Below the pieces are notes generated by a model, which saw only the letters and a program-made list of their open reading frames with translations, was not told the DNA's origin and searched no databases. Positions 60,765 through 64,000 of a stretch of 64,000 nt of DNA are shown here, piece after piece (within the stretch, counting starts at the first letter, position 1; the number at the start of each line of letters is the position of its first letter). The stretch is from contig NZ_KE384550.1 in assembly GCF_000426645.1 (NCBI RefSeq), positions 300,482 through 364,481 of the forward strand, read 5' to 3'. Made by a program: the position numbers and the translations under genes. The DNA comes from Nakamurella lactea DSM 19367 (lineage in GTDB: Bacteria > Actinomycetota > Actinomycetes > Mycobacteriales > Nakamurellaceae).

Positions 60765-61436
60765 TCAGCCGCCGGCCAGGCCGTGGGTGTAGGCGTACCG
60801 CACCGCGTGCGCCCGATCCCGCAGCTGCGCCTTGGCGAACAGATTGTTGATGTGCGTCTTGACAGTCGCCTCACTGACGAACAGGCGACGTGCGATCTCG
60901 GAGTTCGTCAGTCCTTGGCCGATGAGTGCCACCACCTCCAGCTCGCGTTTGGTGAGGCCGTCCGGCGACTGGTCGGTCGGGCCGGCACTGGCCGCAGGCT
61001 GCTGGCCGGCCACCACGGCCCGTACCAACCTGGCCTGCACGCCGGGATCCAGCACGGACTGGCCAGAGGCCGCAGTTCTGATCGCGGAGGCGATCTCGTC
61101 CCGGCCCGCCTCCTTGGTCAGGTAGCCGCGAGCGCCGGCCTGTAGCGCGGACAGGATCGATTCCTCGTCGTCGTAGGTGGTCAGCAACACCACTGCAGTG
61201 TCCGGCGACTGCTCGGAGACCGCGGCGGTGGCCTGGGCGCCGTCCATCACCGGCATCCGCAGATCGGTCAGCAGCACATCCGGCTGCAGCTGCGTCACCC
61301 GCTCGACCGCCTGCTGCCCGTCGGCGGCGGTTCCCACCACGTCGATGTCCGGCAACAGGTCGAGCATGGTGGCGAGGGCTTCCCTGATGGCTGTCTGGTC
61401 GTCGGCCACCACCACCCTGATCGCCTTGTCCGCCAT
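60765..61436 (-). CDS. NarL-family response regulator
   Basis: 223 residues from the ATG at 61436, whose first base is the last base of the kinase stop codon. The receiver has VVVADDQTAIREAL and the phospho-acceptor Asp in VLLTDLRMPVMDG near 55. The LuxR helix-turn-helix (about 150-210) has LTKRELEVVALIGQGLTNSEIA and VSEATVKTHINN. It pairs with the kinase gene upstream on the reverse strand. Confidence 0.94.
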   Translation of the reverse strand: MADKAIRVVVADDQTAIREALATMLDLLPDIDVVGTAADGQQAVERVTQLQPDVLLTDLRMPVMDGAQATAAVSEQSPDTAVVLLTTYDDEESILSALQAGARGYLTKEAGRDEIASAIRTAASGQSVLDPGVQARLVRAVVAGQQPAASAGPTDQSPDGLTKRELEVVALIGQGLTNSEIARRLFVSEATVKTHINNLFAKAQLRDRAHAVRYAYTHGLAGG

Positions 61437-62635
61437 CACTTCTCCTCATCCGAACCACTGATGTCGACGCCGACCGGCATGGCCAGCTGCACCCGCCAGC
61501 CGCCGGCGAACTCGCCGTCGGTGACCGGCCCGGCCGTCACCGTCGCACCGATCAGTGCCGCGCGTTCCCGCATGCCGATCAGCCCCATTCCGCTGCCGTG
61601 AGAGGTAGGTGGTGCGTCAACCCCGCCGTTGGTCACCTCGAGCCGAACCTGGTCGGCGGCGAACCGCAGCGTCACCAGCACCGGCGCGCCCGGCGCGTGG
61701 CGGCGGGCGTTGGTGAGCGCCTCCTGAGCGGTCCGCAGCAGGGTCTGGCTGCGGGTCACGTCGAGCTGCCCCGGCTCACCGGAGACCACGAGCTGCTCAT
61801 GGTCGGCCGACAGCATCGACCGGATCGCCGGCACCGCGTCGACCACGTCCTCGCGGAGTGCCTGCACCGCCCGCCTGGCCTCACCGAGCCCCTCGACCAC
61901 CATGTGCTGCGCCCGGCGCACCGCGTCCCGGCCCTGTTCGTCGCGCCCGGCCTCGAACAGCGCGTCGGCCATCGACAGTTGCATGTTGACGCCGGACAAC
62001 GAGTGCGCCAGCACGTCGTGGATGTCGCGGGCGATCCGCGCCCGCTCCGCCAACGCCTGTGCCTTCGCCTCGGACGCGGCCGTCCGACGGGTCTGTTCGA
62101 CCAACTCGTGGGCCGCCTGCAGCGTCTGCATCCGATTCCGTCGGAGCATCCCCAGCGCGACCGACACGATGACGAAAACACCTATCCACCAATAGGTGTC
62201 GCCGTCGATTGCCATGCTGGTCATCGCCGTGATGCCGGCGATCGAACCGATCACCACGGCTGGCACCGGCGGGAACCGGATGCCCGCGTGGATCGCCAGC
62301 ATGAACGCGAACGACACCGCGAAGCTGCCGGGATCGAAGGCGAACAGCAACCCGGCCGGTACCGACCAGACCAGGGCGATCGCCCATCGCAGTCGCGGAC
62401 CGATCAGGGTGTCCGGCAGGGTGCGGGTCAGCGTCAGCGCGCCATTGGCGATGAGCAGACAGCTGCCGAACAGCCCTCGGCCGCTCCAGCCCAGCGGATC
62501 GACGGTGACCACCGACAGAATGATCATCGCCAGGCCGAGCAGCGGTTGCACGGCGACCACCATCGCGTCGGCCTCGGGCAGCACCGGTATCCCCGATTCG
62601 CGCTGCTGCGCCTGCAGCCGGCGGCCGATGTTCAT
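61436..62635 (-). CDS. Sensor histidine kinase, NarL/DesK-type
   Basis: 399 residues from the ATG at 62635 (GGGGAG 5 bases upstream); the frame is open to 63220, but that part is antisense to the next gene. Five to six membrane helices (about residues 28-170), the HisKA_3 domain with ARDIHDVLAHSLSGVN (His near 207) and a HATPase domain with GSGMGLIGMRERAALIG. It is divergent from a small membrane protein gene with an 8-bp inverted repeat in between, a plausible target of this system. Confidence 0.92.
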   Translation of the reverse strand: MNIGRRLQAQQRESGIPVLPEADAMVVAVQPLLGLAMIILSVVTVDPLGWSGRGLFGSCLLIANGALTLTRTLPDTLIGPRLRWAIALVWSVPAGLLFAFDPGSFAVSFAFMLAIHAGIRFPPVPAVVIGSIAGITAMTSMAIDGDTYWWIGVFVIVSVALGMLRRNRMQTLQAAHELVEQTRRTAASEAKAQALAERARIARDIHDVLAHSLSGVNMQLSMADALFEAGRDEQGRDAVRRAQHMVVEGLGEARRAVQALREDVVDAVPAIRSMLSADHEQLVVSGEPGQLDVTRSQTLLRTAQEALTNARRHAPGAPVLVTLRFAADQVRLEVTNGGVDAPPTSHGSGMGLIGMRERAALIGATVTAGPVTDGEFAGGWRVQLAMPVGVDISGSDEEK

Positions 62636-62684
62636 CTGCACTCCCCGAGTCTTGCACCGGCCGGGGCCCGCGCCCTGCACCCCA

Positions 62685-62707
62685 GGGTGGAGACCCGAAC
62701 TCCACCC
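62685..62707. promoter_or_regulatory. Inverted repeat in divergent promoter region
   Basis: GGGTGGAG (62685-62692) and CTCCACCC (62700-62707) are separated by 7 bases, with a further CTCCAC at 62711-62716. It is located between the kinase and the divergent membrane protein, where the cognate response regulator could bind. Confidence 0.4.
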
Positions 62708-62818
62708 GGACTCCACTTGCCGGCCGATGTGCCGCTGCCTGCCGAAAACGAACATGGATGTCAGCACGAAGAACGTCCCAGAGCGGCCGATCGGCCGCCA
62801 CCAAGAAGGAGTTTGAAG

Positions 62819-63355
62819 ATGTCCGACTTCATGCAGGCACTGGTCATCGGCGGCAGCATCTTCGTCGCCATGCTGTTCACCGGACTGGGCCGACGCGCCC
62901 TGACCGTCCGCTCGGTGGTGCGACCGCTGGTCATCGTCGGGATCTTCGCCGTCATCTACCTCAAGGACGCTCCGACCGCGACCGGCGGGGAATGGGGGCT
63001 CTACGCCGTTGGCGTCGCACTCGGGCTGGTCTTCGGCGGCATCGCCGCGCTGCTCACCAAGGTGGAGCGGGACGCCGACACCGGCGCCGTGGTGACGGTG
63101 GCCGGCGCCGGGTTCGCCGTCACCTGGTTCGTCGCGCTGGCCTCCCGGCTGGTGTTCGTCTGGGCGGTGACGGACGTCCCGGCGTTCCGGGACCAGGTCG
63201 GCATCTTCATGATGGGCCACCAGATCGAGCAGAGTGCGATCGCGCCGTTCTTCGTGATCTGGGCGCTGACCATGGTGGTTGCCAGGGTGGCGGCGATCCA
63301 GACCAGGGCGCGTCGGCTGCCGGCCGCCGCTGCGGCTCCGCTGGTCGCCGCCTGA
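62819..63355 (+). CDS. Small multi-spanning membrane protein, family not recognised
   Basis: 178 residues from the ATG at 62819 with AAGGAG 8 bases upstream; the longer upstream frame is antisense of the kinase gene. Five predicted helices lie at about residues 5-22, 32-50, 60-80, 90-115 and 140-162. The pattern resembles actinobacterial integral membrane proteins adjacent to two-component genes, but I cannot name the family. It ends in an Ala-rich tail. Confidence 0.8.
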   Translation: MSDFMQALVIGGSIFVAMLFTGLGRRALTVRSVVRPLVIVGIFAVIYLKDAPTATGGEWGLYAVGVALGLVFGGIAALLTKVERDADTGAVVTVAGAGFAVTWFVALASRLVFVWAVTDVPAFRDQVGIFMMGHQIEQSAIAPFFVIWALTMVVARVAAIQTRARRLPAAAAAPLVAA

Positions 63356-63369
63356 CGGCGCCAGGCTCG

Positions 63370-63406
63370 ATCGGCCCCGGAGTCCGAAGCGGACACCGGG
63401 GCCGAT
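63370..63406. terminator. Two-tier terminator hairpin
   Basis: ATCGGCCCCGG (63370-63380) pairs with CCGGGGCCGAT (63396-63406), and within it GTCCG (63382-63386) pairs with CGGAC (63390-63394) around an AAG loop. It lies between the convergent membrane protein and GlsB genes. Confidence 0.8.
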
Positions 63407-63439
63407 TGCCGTCCGGGCGGCGTTGGGAGGCTGCGCCGA

Positions 63440-63715
63440 TCAGCGGCGGCGGGCGCCGCGACCGAGGCCGACCGCCAGGTTGAGCACGATGAGCAGCGCG
63501 ATCGCGCCGAGCGCGGCCACCCCGATGCTGGCCCAGTTGAACCGGAAGTCCCAGGGCGTCCCGGTCGCCGCCCGATAGATGAAGCCGGCGAGCACGGCGC
63601 CCAGTACTCCGGTCACCATGTTGGTCAGGCAACCCCTGCGCCGCTCGTCCCGCACCACCAGGTTGGCCAGCCAACCGGCCAGGATTCCGAGCACCACCCA
63701 ACCGATCCAGCTCAC
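63440..63715 (-). CDS. GlsB/YeaQ/YmgE-family membrane protein
   Basis: A 91-residue protein with three predicted helices. Its N-terminus MSWIGWVVLGILAGWLANLV and GCLTNMVTGVLGAVLAGFI are the family signature (formerly transglycosylase-associated protein), ending in a basic RRR tail. It is associated with general stress responses in several bacteria. In the following 63716-63990 I see no convincing gene. Confidence 0.92.
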   Translation of the reverse strand: MSWIGWVVLGILAGWLANLVVRDERRRGCLTNMVTGVLGAVLAGFIYRAATGTPWDFRFNWASIGVAALGAIALLIVLNLAVGLGRGARRR

Positions 63716-63990
63716 TGGTGCACCATCCTTAGGTCAGTGATTTCAGATGGATTGCTGATGCGCCCGAGGTGCCGCCAGTTCATCGCCGAGCTTGCTCGAC
63801 ACGGTTGATGTCCATCATGAGATCTGCGAGGACTGGTGGTTACCCGGGACGTGCGGACCGTCGACAGGGCTGAGCGCCAACGCCAACACTGGCTGCGAGC
63901 GCCGATCAGTGAGCGAACCGGCAGCCACGTTCCGGAACCACTGGCATACGAGGGCGCCTCCCCACTGGTACTAGCAGCGAGGAGGCTGAC

Positions 63991-64000
63991 GTGAAGTCTG
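63991..64000 (+). CDS. Probable gene start at the right edge
   Basis: GAGGAGG ends 6 bases before a GTG at 63991 (GTG AAG TCT), a good actinobacterial initiation region. Only three codons are inside the window, so the product is unknown. Confidence 0.4.

Noticed and set aside
63792..63974. A 60-codon + strand frame near the right edge
   Set aside because: No ribosome site or known motif; the good initiation region is at 63991.

Overview
The window is about 70% GC, with short intergenic gaps, many ATGA/GTGA gene overlaps and frequent GTG starts. The gene content (GTP-type PEP carboxykinase, NarL-type two-component pairs, a TerD protein, Excalibur-domain secreted proteins, DUF1707 and GlsB-type membrane proteins) indicates a free-living actinobacterium. 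A Nakamurella- or Frankia-like lineage is possible, but that is only a guess. I see no rRNA, tRNA, CRISPR array, prophage or intact insertion sequence.

1-17 kb and 31-33 kb: an accessory catabolic and uptake region. It holds an N-acyl-D-amino-acid deacylase (cut by the left edge), a Gfo/Idh - Gfo/Idh - FAH - IclR regulator - RidA operon, a sarcosine-oxidase-type flavoenzyme, a beta-propeller protein, a class III aminotransferase, a complete Dpp-type ABC importer with its lipoprotein, and a PIG-L-fold enzyme with an altered active-site motif. A DHDPS-type aldolase plus an amidohydrolase lie 16 kb away. Six promoter regions carry a 15-bp palindrome of the form TGAAAY-N3-RTTTCA, which looks like the operator of an IclR-family regulator; the regulator gene at 4.2 kb is itself downstream of one copy. 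This shared operator ties scattered genes into one regulon and is the main discovery here. The substrate is unknown: N-acylated amino acids or a sugar-acid derivative both fit parts of the set.

17-31 kb: PEP carboxykinase, a DHFR-like reductase, a BBE-type flavoprotein divergent from a MocR regulator, an AlkZ-like winged-helix protein, a decayed shikimate dehydrogenase, an aminoglycoside-phosphotransferase-fold kinase, an ABC exporter divergent from its probable MarR regulator, and a GH38 alpha-mannosidase. 33-41 kb: an epimerase and a serine hydrolase flanking a 24-bp tandem repeat array, a second DHFR-like protein, and a tightly coupled DrrA/DrrB-type ABC - histidine kinase - response regulator operon.

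41-64 kb: mostly housekeeping or envelope genes. These are a DUF1707 protein, Mug glycosylase, TerD, a PAS-GGDEF-EAL protein with an apparently dead EAL domain, an Excalibur protein, the TldD/TldE protease pair, a second NarL-type pair, a DUF2306 membrane protein, the PPDK regulatory protein overlapping pyruvate phosphate dikinase, SanA, ArfB, HdeD, an S9 peptidase, a second Excalibur protein with Ig-like repeats, a third NarL-type pair and small membrane proteins. Other structures of note are a 12-codon mini-ORF with an almost perfect Shine-Dalgarno and its own promoter at 33.1 kb, a palindromic element present at both 36.1 and 50.7 kb, and a frameshifted PQ-loop transporter relic at 15.5-15.9 kb.
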